This document shows, piece by piece, positions 8,973-16,683 of a stretch of DNA of 64,000 nucleotides (position 1 is the first letter of the stretch; every line of letters begins with the position of its first letter). Under the pieces are notes generated by a model. The model ran no database searches. It was not told where the DNA came from and worked only from the letters and a program-made list of their open reading frames with translations. Both the position numbers and the translations under genes were made by a program. The DNA comes from Collimonas fungivorans (GTDB lineage Bacteria; Pseudomonadota; Gammaproteobacteria; Burkholderiales; Burkholderiaceae_D), in contig NZ_CP013232.1 in NCBI RefSeq assembly GCF_001584145.1, forward strand, positions 868,001-932,000. Direction: 5' to 3'.

Positions 8973-9833
8973 ATGAGTTCTCAACAAGGTAGTGCGCCAT
9001 ACTATTTCGTCCCTGGACCATCCAGGTGGCCGGTGCTGGGCGGCGTCGCGCTGCTGGCGACGATGGCAGGCGCCGCGGCATGGGTCAACAGCGTCGTGTG
9101 GGGTCCTGAACTGTGCGCTATCGGCATCTTGTCGTTCCTGGTGGTGCTCTACAAGTGGTTCGGCGATTCCATCCGCGAATCCGAAGGCGGCATGTACAGC
9201 GCACGCATCGATACCTCGTACCGCTGGAGCATGAGCTGGTTCATCTTCTCCGAAGTGATGTTTTTCGCGGCGTTTTTCGGCGCCCTGTTCTACGCACGCA
9301 GCATTGCCATGCCGTGGCTGGGCGATCTGGACAACAAGCTGCTGTGGCCAGACTTTGCCGCGCACTGGGGCAATGCAGGCCCGGCCGGCACCATCGAATC
9401 CTTCAGCACCATGGGACCATTCCCGATCCCGACCATCAACACCGCCTTGCTGCTCGCTTCCGGCGTCACCCTGACCATTTCCCACCACGCGCTGCGCGCC
9501 GGCCACCGCGGCAAGACCGCATTCTGGCTGTTTGTCACGATCGCGCTGGGCGCAACCTTCATGGGCTTCCAGGCTGCCGAGTACATCGAAGCGTACAGCG
9601 ACTTCAACCTGAAGCTGACTTCCGGCGTCTACGGTTCAACCTTCTTCCTGCTGACCGGCTTCCACGGTTTCCACGTCACCATCGGCGCCATCATGCTGTC
9701 GGTCGTGCTGTTCCGTGTGCTCAAAGGGCATTTCACCCCGGAACACCATTTTGCATTCGAAGGCGCGGCCTGGTACTGGCACTTTGTGGACGTCGTCTGG
9801 CTCGGCCTGTACGTCGTGGTGTACTGGCTGTAA
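8973..9833 (+). CDS. ctaE: cytochrome c oxidase subunit III
   Basis: A 286-residue seven-helix subunit (coxC). It starts MSSQQGSAPYYFVPGPSRWPV, and the signatures FIFSEVMFFAAFFGALFYA, GFQAAEY and FHGFHVTIGAIML (lipid and proton-uptake region) are intact, ending WYWHFVDVVWL. The frame is open to 8955, but the GGGAG box at 8962-8966 selects ATG 8973. It ends the first cta transcript, with a terminator at 9875-9903. Confidence 0.96.
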   Translation: MSSQQGSAPYYFVPGPSRWPVLGGVALLATMAGAAAWVNSVVWGPELCAIGILSFLVVLYKWFGDSIRESEGGMYSARIDTSYRWSMSWFIFSEVMFFAAFFGALFYARSIAMPWLGDLDNKLLWPDFAAHWGNAGPAGTIESFSTMGPFPIPTINTALLLASGVTLTISHHALRAGHRGKTAFWLFVTIALGATFMGFQAAEYIEAYSDFNLKLTSGVYGSTFFLLTGFHGFHVTIGAIMLSVVLFRVLKGHFTPEHHFAFEGAAWYWHFVDVVWLGLYVVVYWL

Positions 9834-9874
9834 CGGTAAAATCGGATCAGGCGCCTGAAACAGGCGCATAAAAG

Positions 9875-9903
9875 AAAGGCCACACTTCGGTGCGGCCTTT
9901 TTT
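9875..9903. terminator. bidirectional terminator between ctaE and the DUF2909 gene
   Basis: Eight-base arms (9878-9885 and 9890-9897, one mismatch) close on a stable cTTCGg tetraloop, with T residues to 9903 on the plus strand and T-rich sequence on the minus strand. It serves two convergent genes. A second perfect hairpin, gcgcctg-aaa-caggcgc at 9851-9867, precedes it. Confidence 0.85.
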
Positions 9904-9928
9904 ACTGTGGATTCTTGCAGCGGTGTGT

Positions 9929-10129
9929 TTAGTGCAGCCCGGTCGGCTGGATATAACCGAGCTTGTACAGGACCAGCAGCAGGATGAACAGGGCGACCGA
10001 AAAACCGACGCGCATGGTCAGGGCCTGCACCGTGCGGTTGCTTTTACCTTTGTCGCGCATCAGGAACACTAGCGCCGAGGCAAGGCTGCCGATAATCAGG
10101 ATGAAGGCGATGGCGACGACGATTTTCAT
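9929..10129 (-). CDS. twin transmembrane protein (DUF2909 family)
   Basis: A 66-residue protein with two membrane helices (about 3-24 and 40-60) joined by a short basic loop, RDKGKSNRTVQALTMR. This matches the small DUF2909/twin-TM proteins found beside SURF1 in betaproteobacterial oxidase clusters. It lies opposite to its neighbours, convergent with ctaE and divergent from the SURF1 gene. Function is not established. Confidence 0.78.
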   Translation of the reverse strand: MKIVVAIAFILIIGSLASALVFLMRDKGKSNRTVQALTMRVGFSVALFILLLVLYKLGYIQPTGLH

Positions 10130-10177
10130 AGGTAGGCCGGGGAAACACGAGGAAACATTGATTAAGGCGCTATTGTA

Positions 10178-10942
10178 ATGCCAATCGGATTCCGGTTTAG
10201 ATTCAGATTTCGGCTGATTCCCTTCGTGGTGACCGTATTGCTGGTGGTGCTAGGCATCGCGTTGGCACAATGGCAAACCCGGCGTGGCGACCAGAAGCAG
10301 GCGATTGAAAGCAGGTTGCTGCAGCGTGAAGCCGACGCCACCGTCGAGCTTGGCGCTGCCGTGCAGGACGTCGACCAGCTCGAGTTCCGGCGCATGGCGC
10401 TGCGCGGTGAATTTATTGCCGGCTGGCCGGTCTATCTCGACAACCGTCCCTTGAACGGCGTGGCGGGTTTTTATGTGCTGATGCCGTTCAAGCTGGCGGC
10501 GTCGGACACGGGGGCGGCTAACTACATCTTGGTGGCGCGCGGCTGGCTGCCGCGCGATCCGGCCGATCGCAGCAAGCTGCCGTCCTATCCGACGCCAGCC
10601 GGCACGATCGAGATAGAAGGGCTGGTCAGGCGCGATTTCGGCCATGTCCTGCAGCTGGGCAATGCCGGTCCCTTGCGGCCTCAGGCGATTGTGCAGAACC
10701 TGGCGATCAGCGAATTTGCCGCAGCCAGCAAATTCAAGCTGCAGCCGTTCGTGATCGAGCAGACCAGCAACACCGAAGACCATTTGCTGCGCGACTGGCC
10801 CCGGCCCTCGCTCGGTATCGAAAAGCACCGCGGCTACGCGTTCCAGTGGTATGCGCTGGCCGTGATGGCCTTGATTTTTTTTGTTGTGACAGGATTTAGA
10901 CGTGGACCAGAAAACACTGACAAACCAGCCCAGCCCGGCTGA
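10178..10942 (+). CDS. SURF1-family oxidase assembly protein
   Basis: A 254-residue protein with the SURF1 layout: an N-terminal membrane helix (about 9-28), a periplasmic domain with the GEFIAGWPVYLDNRPLNG segment and ARGWLPRD, and a second helix near the C-terminus (about 225-243) preceded by HRGYAFQWYALA. SURF1 proteins assist haem a insertion into subunit I. The next gene starts 41 bases inside its 3' end. Confidence 0.93.
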   Translation: MPIGFRFRFRFRLIPFVVTVLLVVLGIALAQWQTRRGDQKQAIESRLLQREADATVELGAAVQDVDQLEFRRMALRGEFIAGWPVYLDNRPLNGVAGFYVLMPFKLAASDTGAANYILVARGWLPRDPADRSKLPSYPTPAGTIEIEGLVRRDFGHVLQLGNAGPLRPQAIVQNLAISEFAAASKFKLQPFVIEQTSNTEDHLLRDWPRPSLGIEKHRGYAFQWYALAVMALIFFVVTGFRRGPENTDKPAQPG

Positions 10943-11525
10943 GGACAAACTGCGCTGGCGCGGCCGCTGGAAACTGTTCGTGGTGATTGCGATATGCGCA
11001 GCGCCCATGATTGCTTCCTATCTCACCTACTACGTGATCAAGCCGCAAAGCCGCAATAACTACGGCGAGCTGCTCGATCCGCGCGACTATCCCGTGCCTG
11101 AGCTGGGCAGCACCGCGCTCGACGGCAAGCCGCTCACGCTCGACGCCTACCAAGGCAAATGGCTAATGCTGCAGGCCGATGGCGGCGATTGCCAGAAGGC
11201 TTGCCAGGACAAGCTGTTCGAAATGCGCCAGCTGCGCCTGATGCAGGGCAAGGAAATGGAAAGGATCGAACGAGTCTGGCTGATCACCGACGACCAGCCT
11301 TTGCCGACCATGGTGATGCGCGAATACGACGGCACCAGGCTGTTGCGAGTCAAACCGGACCTGCTGAAAGCCTGGCTGCCGACCGAAGCCGGCACCAGCG
11401 CCGCCGACCATATCTACCTGATCGATCCGCGCGGCCACCTGATGATGCGTTTTCCCAAGGACGCAGATCCGAGCAAGGTGAAAAAAGATCTGTCCAAGCT
11501 GCTGCGGGCGTCGGCGATAGGATGA
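10902..11525 (+). CDS. membrane-anchored Sco-like thioredoxin-fold protein
   Basis: A 207-residue protein with a GTG start at 10902 overlapping the SURF1 gene by 41 bases. After a cytoplasmic tail and one membrane helix (about 23-45) comes a periplasmic thioredoxin-like domain. It has CQKAC (C97, C101), the same CxxxC spacing as Sco proteins, and DHIYLIDPRG with H170, placed like the copper-binding histidine region of Sco (DHTAGSYVFDPEG in the Sco encoded at 13583). Overall similarity to Sco looks weak, and databases usually leave it as an uncharacterised cox-cluster protein. Thiol or copper chemistry on the CuA site is inferred. Confidence 0.72.
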   Translation: MDQKTLTNQPSPAEDKLRWRGRWKLFVVIAICAAPMIASYLTYYVIKPQSRNNYGELLDPRDYPVPELGSTALDGKPLTLDAYQGKWLMLQADGGDCQKACQDKLFEMRQLRLMQGKEMERIERVWLITDDQPLPTMVMREYDGTRLLRVKPDLLKAWLPTEAGTSAADHIYLIDPRGHLMMRFPKDADPSKVKKDLSKLLRASAIG

Positions 11526-11532
11526 GTGTGCG

Positions 11533-12693
11533 ATGACAACGCCAATGTTAATCCAGCTCGGCAGCATGGGACTGCTGGTGGCCTTGCTGGCGTTCTGCGT
11601 GGTCTGGGTTTCCAGCGATACCAATAAATACCGCAAGCTGGTGTGGGTGACGCTGTTCCTGACCTTTGACCTGATCATGTTCGGCGCCTTCACTCGGCTC
11701 ACCGATTCCGGCCTCGGCTGTCCCGACTGGCCCGGCTGCTACGGCCACTCCAATCCGCTGCAGGCGCACGAACATATCAGCGCCGCCCAGGAAGCCATGC
11801 CGACCGGTCCGGTGACGGTGATGAAAGCCTGGATCGAAATGACCCACCGCTATTTCGCGATGGGGGTCGGCGTGCTGATCATCGCCTTGATGGCGATCGC
11901 CTGGATGCGCTGGTTCAAGGCGCGCAAATCGACTGTGCAGCAGGACAGCAAGTTTTCACCGTGGTTTCCGACCTGGCTGTTCCTGTTCGTCTGCCTGCAG
12001 GGCGCTTTCGGCGCCTGGACCGTCACGCAAAAACTGCAGCCCGTGATCGTCACCACCCATCTGCTGCTCGGCCTGACCTTGCTGGCGATGCTGACCTGGC
12101 TGGGCGCGCGCCAAAGCGGCCACGCGCCGGTGGCGGCCAGCGCCGCCGGACTGGTCAAGCCGGCCCTGGCCGGCCTGCTGCTGCTGGTCCTGCAGATTGC
12201 CTTGGGCGGCTGGGTCAGCACCAATTATGCTGCCCTGGCGTGCACCGATTTTCCTACCTGCCATGGCGCACTGCTGCCGCAGATGGATTTTGCCAACGGC
12301 TTCACCCTGTGGCGCCACCTGGGCATGACCGCCGACGGCGAATTCCTGTCGTTCCAGGCCCTGACGGCAATCCATTGGACCCACCGCAGCTTCGCTTTCG
12401 TGGTGATCGCCTTCGTCGTCTGGCTGGCTTGCAAAGCCTTGCGCACCGAGGGCCTGCAAAAAACCGGCCGCTGGCTGCTGATCGTTGTCGGCTTGCAATT
12501 GCTTACCGGCTTGTCTACCATTTTCCTGAACTGGCCGCTGGCCATCGCCGTGGCGCACAACGGTGGTGCGGCGCTGCTGCTGCTGTTGCTGGTCATGTTA
12601 AACTATAAGACTAGACTAGCTCCTGGCGTATCTCCGGTTTTTGAGGCGCCAAGCCATCCAGTAATTGCTGACCGCCTCAACCCGCATCCATGA
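11533..12693 (+). CDS. ctaA: haem A synthase (COX15/CtaA family)
   Basis: A 386-residue, roughly eight-helix membrane enzyme that oxidises the C8 methyl of haem O to give haem A. Signatures include [20 protein letters not shown] near the front and the haem-ligand histidines in [22 protein letters not shown] and IHWTHRSFA. Its stop overlaps the ctaB start by four bases (ATGA at 12690), coupling the two haem A pathway enzymes. Confidence 0.95.
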   Translation: MTTPMLIQLGSMGLLVALLAFCVVWVSSDTNKYRKLVWVTLFLTFDLIMFGAFTRLTDSGLGCPDWPGCYGHSNPLQAHEHISAAQEAMPTGPVTVMKAWIEMTHRYFAMGVGVLIIALMAIAWMRWFKARKSTVQQDSKFSPWFPTWLFLFVCLQGAFGAWTVTQKLQPVIVTTHLLLGLTLLAMLTWLGARQSGHAPVAASAAGLVKPALAGLLLLVLQIALGGWVSTNYAALACTDFPTCHGALLPQMDFANGFTLWRHLGMTADGEFLSFQALTAIHWTHRSFAFVVIAFVVWLACKALRTEGLQKTGRWLLIVVGLQLLTGLSTIFLNWPLAIAVAHNGGAALLLLLLVMLNYKTRLAPGVSPVFEAPSHPVIADRLNPHP

Positions 12694-13574
12694 CCGCTTT
12701 GACCGTACCACCTAATCGAATTGCCCAGTACTGGGCGCTGACCAAGCCGCGCGTTACGCAGCTGGCGGTGTTTTGCGCGGTGATCGGCATGTTCCTGGCC
12801 ACTCCGGGCTTGCCGGACTGGCAACGTCTGATCGCCGCTACCATCGGCATCTGGCTGCTGGCCGGCGCCGCTTTTGCCATCAATTGCCTGGTCGAGCGTG
12901 AAATCGACTCGCGCATGGCGCGTACCGCCCGCCGGCCCATGGCGCGCGGCGAAATCACCGTGCCCCAGACCCTGGTGTTTTCCGGCGTCATCGGCGGACT
13001 CGGCATGTGGGTGCTGTACAACTTCGTCAATCCGCTCACCATGTGGCTGACCTTCGCCACCTTCCTCGGCTACGCCATCATCTACACCATCATCCTGAAA
13101 CCGGCGACGCCGCAGAATATCGTCATCGGCGGCCTGGCCGGCGCCATGCCGCCGGCGCTGGGCTGGGCCGCGATCGCCAACGACGTGCCGATGCAAGCCT
13201 GGATCCTGGTGCTGATCATCTTCGTCTGGACCCCGCCGCATTTCTGGGCGCTGGCCATGTACCGGCGCGACGACTACGCCAAATCCGGTTTGCCGATGCT
13301 GCCGATCACGCACGGCATGAAATTTACCCAGTTCCAGATCTGGCTGTACACGATCGCCCTGGTGGCGACCACCATGCTGCCGTTCGCGGTCGGCATGAGC
13401 GGCCTGATCTACCTGGCCAGCGCGGCTGTGCTGGGCTTGATCTTCCTCTGGTACGCATGGCAGATCTACCAGCACTATACCGACCTGATCGCACGCAAGA
13501 CCTTCGCCTATTCGATCGTCTACCTGTCGCTGCTGTTCGCCGCCTTGCTGGTCGATCACTACCTCAAATTCTGA
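12690..13574 (+). CDS. ctaB: protohaem IX farnesyltransferase (haem O synthase)
   Basis: A 294-residue UbiA-superfamily prenyltransferase that adds farnesyl to haem B, the step before CtaA. Both polar Mg-diphosphate motifs are present: [19 protein letters not shown] near residues 69-87, and [15 protein letters not shown] in the second half, along with the KPRVTQL start region. About nine membrane helices. Nine bases after its stop the Sco lipoprotein gene begins. Confidence 0.96.
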   Translation: MTALTVPPNRIAQYWALTKPRVTQLAVFCAVIGMFLATPGLPDWQRLIAATIGIWLLAGAAFAINCLVEREIDSRMARTARRPMARGEITVPQTLVFSGVIGGLGMWVLYNFVNPLTMWLTFATFLGYAIIYTIILKPATPQNIVIGGLAGAMPPALGWAAIANDVPMQAWILVLIIFVWTPPHFWALAMYRRDDYAKSGLPMLPITHGMKFTQFQIWLYTIALVATTMLPFAVGMSGLIYLASAAVLGLIFLWYAWQIYQHYTDLIARKTFAYSIVYLSLLFAALLVDHYLKF

Positions 13575-13582
13575 AAGCAAAC

Positions 13583-14221
13583 ATGAAGCGTGTTATTCCT
13601 GTCGTTGTGGCCGGCTTGCTGGCGGTTTTGTCTTTAAGCGCTTGCGGCGATAAGTCGAGTAACGGCGCGGCAGGCGGCAGCCAGGAAATGACGCTGTCGC
13701 CGGCCAACAGCGCTTTCATCAACACCGACGTCACCGGCCTCGGCTACGCCCGCGATTTCGCCCTGACCGACCATACCGGCAAGCCGCGCACGCTGGCTGA
13801 CTACAAGGGCAAGGCGGTAGTCGTGTTTTTCGGCTACACCCAGTGCCCTGACGTCTGCCCGACCACCATGGTGGAGATGGCGAATGTGATGAAGGAACTG
13901 GGGCCGCAGGCAAGCAAAGTACAGGTGCTGTTTGTTACCGTGGATCCGGAGCGCGATACGCAGGAGCTGTTGTCGAAGTATGTGCCGGCGTTCGATCCGA
14001 GTTTTGTCGGCCTGTACGGCGACCAGGCGGCGACCGACAAGGTGGCCAAGGAATTCCGCGTGTTCTACCAGAAAGTACCCGGCAAGACCCCGGGCAGCTA
14101 TACCATGGACCATACCGCAGGCAGCTATGTATTCGATCCGGAAGGCCACATCCGCCTGTTCGTACGCCACGGCCAGGGGCCTGATCCGATTGCCCATGAT
14201 TTGAAATTGCTGCTGAAATAA
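13583..14221 (+). CDS. Sco1/SenC/PrrC-family copper lipoprotein
   Basis: A 212-residue Sco protein that matures the CuA centre of subunit II. The start ATG 13583 gives a lipoprotein signal peptide with lipobox LSAC (C21). Copper ligands are all present: CPDVC (C88, C92) and H177 in MDHTAGSY. The frame is open far upstream, antisense-like through ctaB, but that part has no Sco similarity. It closes the haem/copper assembly operon, with a shared terminator at 14239-14267. Confidence 0.94.
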   Translation: MKRVIPVVVAGLLAVLSLSACGDKSSNGAAGGSQEMTLSPANSAFINTDVTGLGYARDFALTDHTGKPRTLADYKGKAVVVFFGYTQCPDVCPTTMVEMANVMKELGPQASKVQVLFVTVDPERDTQELLSKYVPAFDPSFVGLYGDQAATDKVAKEFRVFYQKVPGKTPGSYTMDHTAGSYVFDPEGHIRLFVRHGQGPDPIAHDLKLLLK

Positions 14222-14238
14222 TCGATGTAGACAGGCAA

Positions 14239-14267
14239 TAAAAAAGGCAGCCGCTGGCTGCCTTTTT
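14239..14267. terminator. bidirectional terminator between sco and rpoH
   Basis: Perfect 7-bp stem ggcagcc (14246-14252) and ggctgcc (14256-14262) with a 3-nt loop, flanked by an A-run on the left and a T-run on the right, so it can stop both convergent transcripts. Confidence 0.88.
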
Positions 14268-14285
14268 CTATTTGCGATCGGTTCC

Positions 14286-15185
14286 TCAGGCAAACGCGGC
14301 CAGCGAACCCTTCATCTTCTTCAGCGCAACTGCCTCGATCTGGCGTATCCGTTCGGCCGATACGCCGAATTCATCAGCCAGCTCATGCAAGGTGGCGCCG
14401 GAGCCGTCGTCGTTGGCCAGCCAGCGGGCTTCGACGATACGGCGCGAACGGTCGTCCAGCTTGCTCAGGGCCGATTCCAGGCCTTCCGACTGCATGCGGT
14501 CGTAGCGTTGCGCTTCCAGCACTTTGCTTGGCTCTTGCGCTTCGGTCGACAGGTAGGCGATCGGTGCAAACTTGTCGTCATCGTCGTCGGTCGGCGCTTC
14601 CAGCGCGATGTCGCGACCGGTCAGGCGCGTTTCCATCTCGATCACTTCTTCGCGCTTGACGTTGAGGGTCTTGGCCAGCGCATCGACCTGGGCCGGCGTC
14701 ATGGCGTCCAGGCCTTCCTTATGGCTGCGCAGGTTGAAAAACAGCTTGCGCTGCGCCTTGGTGGTGGCTACTTTCACCAGGCGCCAGTTTTTCAGGATGT
14801 ATTCATGCATTTCGGCCTTGATCCAGTGCATGGCGTACGACACCAGCCGTACACCCTGGTCCGGGTCGAAGCGCTTGACTGCCTTCATCAGGCCGATATT
14901 GCCTTCCTGGATCAGGTCGGCATGCGGCAAGCCGTAGCCGAGGTAGCCGCGGGCGATCGACACCACCAGGCGCAAATGCGACAGCACCAGCTTCTGGGCG
15001 GCGCCGAGGTCGTTTTTGTCGCGTAATTGTTGCGCCAAAGAAATTTCTTCATCATGTGTCAACATCGGCAGGCGATTCACTGCCGAAATATACGCGTCAA
15101 TATTCCCCAGCGTACCGGAAAAGCCGAGCGCCAGGGCGCTGGTGTCGGTGGGCATTAAAGCAGTGTTGACGGATGGATTCTTCAT
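14286..15185 (-). CDS. rpoH: RNA polymerase heat-shock sigma factor RpoH (sigma-32)
   Basis: A 299-residue group-3 sigma factor. Region 2 carries GNIGLMKAVKRFDPDQGVRLVSYAMHWIKAEM, and the RpoH box QRKLFFNLR lies at residues 145-153, which separates it from sigma-70. Region 4 ends with an HTH, VSAERIRQIEAVALKKMK. The start at 15185 has AAGGAG five to ten bases upstream; the upstream extension to 15230 is unlikely. Its promoter contains a perfect CIRCE operator (15256-15282), so HrcA repression is expected. It directs heat-shock gene transcription. Confidence 0.96.
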   Translation of the reverse strand: MKNPSVNTALMPTDTSALALGFSGTLGNIDAYISAVNRLPMLTHDEEISLAQQLRDKNDLGAAQKLVLSHLRLVVSIARGYLGYGLPHADLIQEGNIGLMKAVKRFDPDQGVRLVSYAMHWIKAEMHEYILKNWRLVKVATTKAQRKLFFNLRSHKEGLDAMTPAQVDALAKTLNVKREEVIEMETRLTGRDIALEAPTDDDDDKFAPIAYLSTEAQEPSKVLEAQRYDRMQSEGLESALSKLDDRSRRIVEARWLANDDGSGATLHELADEFGVSAERIRQIEAVALKKMKGSLAAFA

Positions 15186-15249
15186 TCTTTCTCCTTGCTG
15201 TCCGGCCAGCTGAAGCTGCCGGTAGATCAACGATCAGACGTTTGACTTG

Positions 15250-15255
15250 ATTATA
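15250..15255 (-). promoter_or_regulatory. -10 element of the rpoH promoter
   Basis: On the minus strand these bases read TATAAT, about 65 bases upstream of the rpoH start codon. No good -35 hexamer is visible because the upstream spacing is occupied by the CIRCE element. The match to the consensus is exact; use as a promoter is inferred. Confidence 0.6.
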
Positions 15256-15282
15256 TTAGCACTCTCTATTGTTGAGTGCTAA
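15256..15282. promoter_or_regulatory. CIRCE operator (HrcA site) upstream of rpoH
   Basis: TTAGCACTC, nine bases, then GAGTGCTAA: a perfect match to the CIRCE consensus TTAGCACTC-N9-GAGTGCTAA. It abuts the -10 hexamer of rpoH on the upstream side, so bound HrcA would cover the spacer and -35 region. CIRCE normally controls groESL and dnaK operons; here it ties the HrcA circuit to sigma-32. Confidence 0.93.
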
Positions 15283-15434
15283 TAGGATTTGTTAAAGAGT
15301 GTATATAGACGGTTGCTATCGATCTTATTCTTTTGATTGTTCGAAGCAGATAATTAGAGAGGCAAACCGAAGGAAAGTTGCGTCCATATTAAAGCAAATG
15401 CTGCATAGCCGCACGGCAGCTCGGAAAAGGGCCG

Positions 15435-15815
15435 TCAGACTGCCAGATCGGCCGTCATCTCAAGGAAATCGTCATATGGCGGGAGTAGCAGGAAAGCGCG
15501 CAGCTGCGCCAGGTGAGTGCTGTCGGCGATGCTGATATACAAGCGCGCCGGCGGTTTGCGCAGCAGGCGGTTCAGGGTGACGCGCAGGGTCAGGTTGCCG
15601 ATGCAGCAAAGACAGCCGGGCGCAATCCTTTTGATATCGAGATCATGCTCGAGTCCAGGCGGCAGCTTCGCCGCTTTGCCGTCAGGCAGGCCTTCCAGTA
15701 TGAGTGCGGTGCCGAGATGGACGCCGCTCCGTGCCAAGTCCTGCTCCAGAGCGGAGTAGATGGCGGTTTCGCGCATGCCGGCCGAGCCACCGCTGACCAG
15801 TGCGGTGAGGGTCAT
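15435..15815 (-). CDS. small CobW/UreG-like protein with degenerate P-loop
   Basis: A 126-residue protein whose ATG overlaps the stop of the NtrX-like gene by four bases. It has the GCLCC signature (C68, C70, C71 in the frame IAPGCLCCIGNL) followed by LRVTLNRLLRKPPARLYIS, typical of the N-terminal G3E GTPase domain of COG0523/CobW proteins. The position of the P-loop reads SGGSAGMRET: the invariant GKT/S lysine is missing. The rest of a G3E GTPase and its C-terminal domain are absent. It may bind a metal through the cysteines without hydrolysing GTP. Family is inferred from motifs only. Confidence 0.65.
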   Translation of the reverse strand: MTLTALVSGGSAGMRETAIYSALEQDLARSGVHLGTALILEGLPDGKAAKLPPGLEHDLDIKRIAPGCLCCIGNLTLRVTLNRLLRKPPARLYISIADSTHLAQLRAFLLLPPYDDFLEMTADLAV

Positions 15816-16534
15816 CCGCCTTTTTTGGACAACTTCCCAGGGTCAACCCCGAGCTGTTTCAGTTTGCGGTACAGGTGGGTGCGTTCCAGTCCGGTTTTTT
15901 CCGCCACCCGGGTCATGCTGCCGCTTTCGCGGATCAGGTGATATTCAAAGTAGGCGCGTTCGAAAGCATCGCGCGCCTCGCGCAGGGGCAGGCCGAACGA
16001 AGACGAGAACAGGCTCTCGGAGGCGACCGCCACCGATGGCAGCGCCGCGATATGGGCCGCTTCCGACGATGCCGGATTGTTAAAGACGCCGGCGGTCACC
16101 ACCGTATCGTTCGATTCGCCGGAAGCCGCGGCCGGCTGCGGATACAGGGTCGGTGCGCGGGCGGTCTTGGGACCTTGCGACAAGCCTTGCTGGACCGCTT
16201 TCAACAGCTTTTGCAGGGCAATCGGTTTTTCCAGGAAATTCAGGGCGCCGATGCGGGTCGCTTCTACCGCGGTGTCGATAGTGGCGTGGCCGGACATCAT
16301 GATGACGGGCATGGTCAGCAAGCCATCGCGCTGCCATTCCTTCAATAGGGTGACGCCGTCGGTATCCGGCATCCAGATATCGAGCAGCACCAGATCGGGC
16401 ACGCCGCCGTGACGAAATTCGCGAGCCTGTTGTGCATTTTCCGCGGCGGTTACTACATGCCCCTCGTCACCTAAAATTTCCGAGAGCAATTCCCGAATTC
16501 CCATTTCGTCGTCAACGACTAGGATGTTAGCCAT
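15812..16534 (-). CDS. NtrX-like response regulator without AAA+ domain
   Basis: A 240-residue two-domain regulator. The receiver domain (1-120) has the acidic pocket VVDDE, phospho-acceptor D52 (VLLDIWMPD) and FLEKP lysine. A linker rich in Ala/Ser/Pro leads to a C-terminal Fis-type HTH (about 190-235, SMTRVAEKTGLERTHLYRKLKQLG). The sigma-54-interacting AAA+ module of classical NtrX is missing, which is the normal form in Burkholderiales. It pairs with the NtrY-like kinase upstream; nitrogen or redox control is the usual inference. Confidence 0.88.
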   Translation of the reverse strand: MANILVVDDEMGIRELLSEILGDEGHVVTAAENAQQAREFRHGGVPDLVLLDIWMPDTDGVTLLKEWQRDGLLTMPVIMMSGHATIDTAVEATRIGALNFLEKPIALQKLLKAVQQGLSQGPKTARAPTLYPQPAAASGESNDTVVTAGVFNNPASSEAAHIAALPSVAVASESLFSSSFGLPLREARDAFERAYFEYHLIRESGSMTRVAEKTGLERTHLYRKLKQLGVDPGKLSKKGG

Positions 16535-16683
16535 GCGGTAGCCTTCCCATTTCCTGTTGCATCAAATCCCACTGTATGGACTGTTCGGACAGTCCAGTTA
16601 AGTTATCAATGTCTATTTATTTTATTTTCGCGTCCGGATACGTATGCTATATCAGCAAATCGTCAATTTGCAGCTGTTCTCGA

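Noticed and set aside
13007..13582. In-frame upstream extension of the Sco gene
   Set aside because: The extension lies inside ctaB and lacks similarity; ATG 13583 gives a proper lipoprotein signal.
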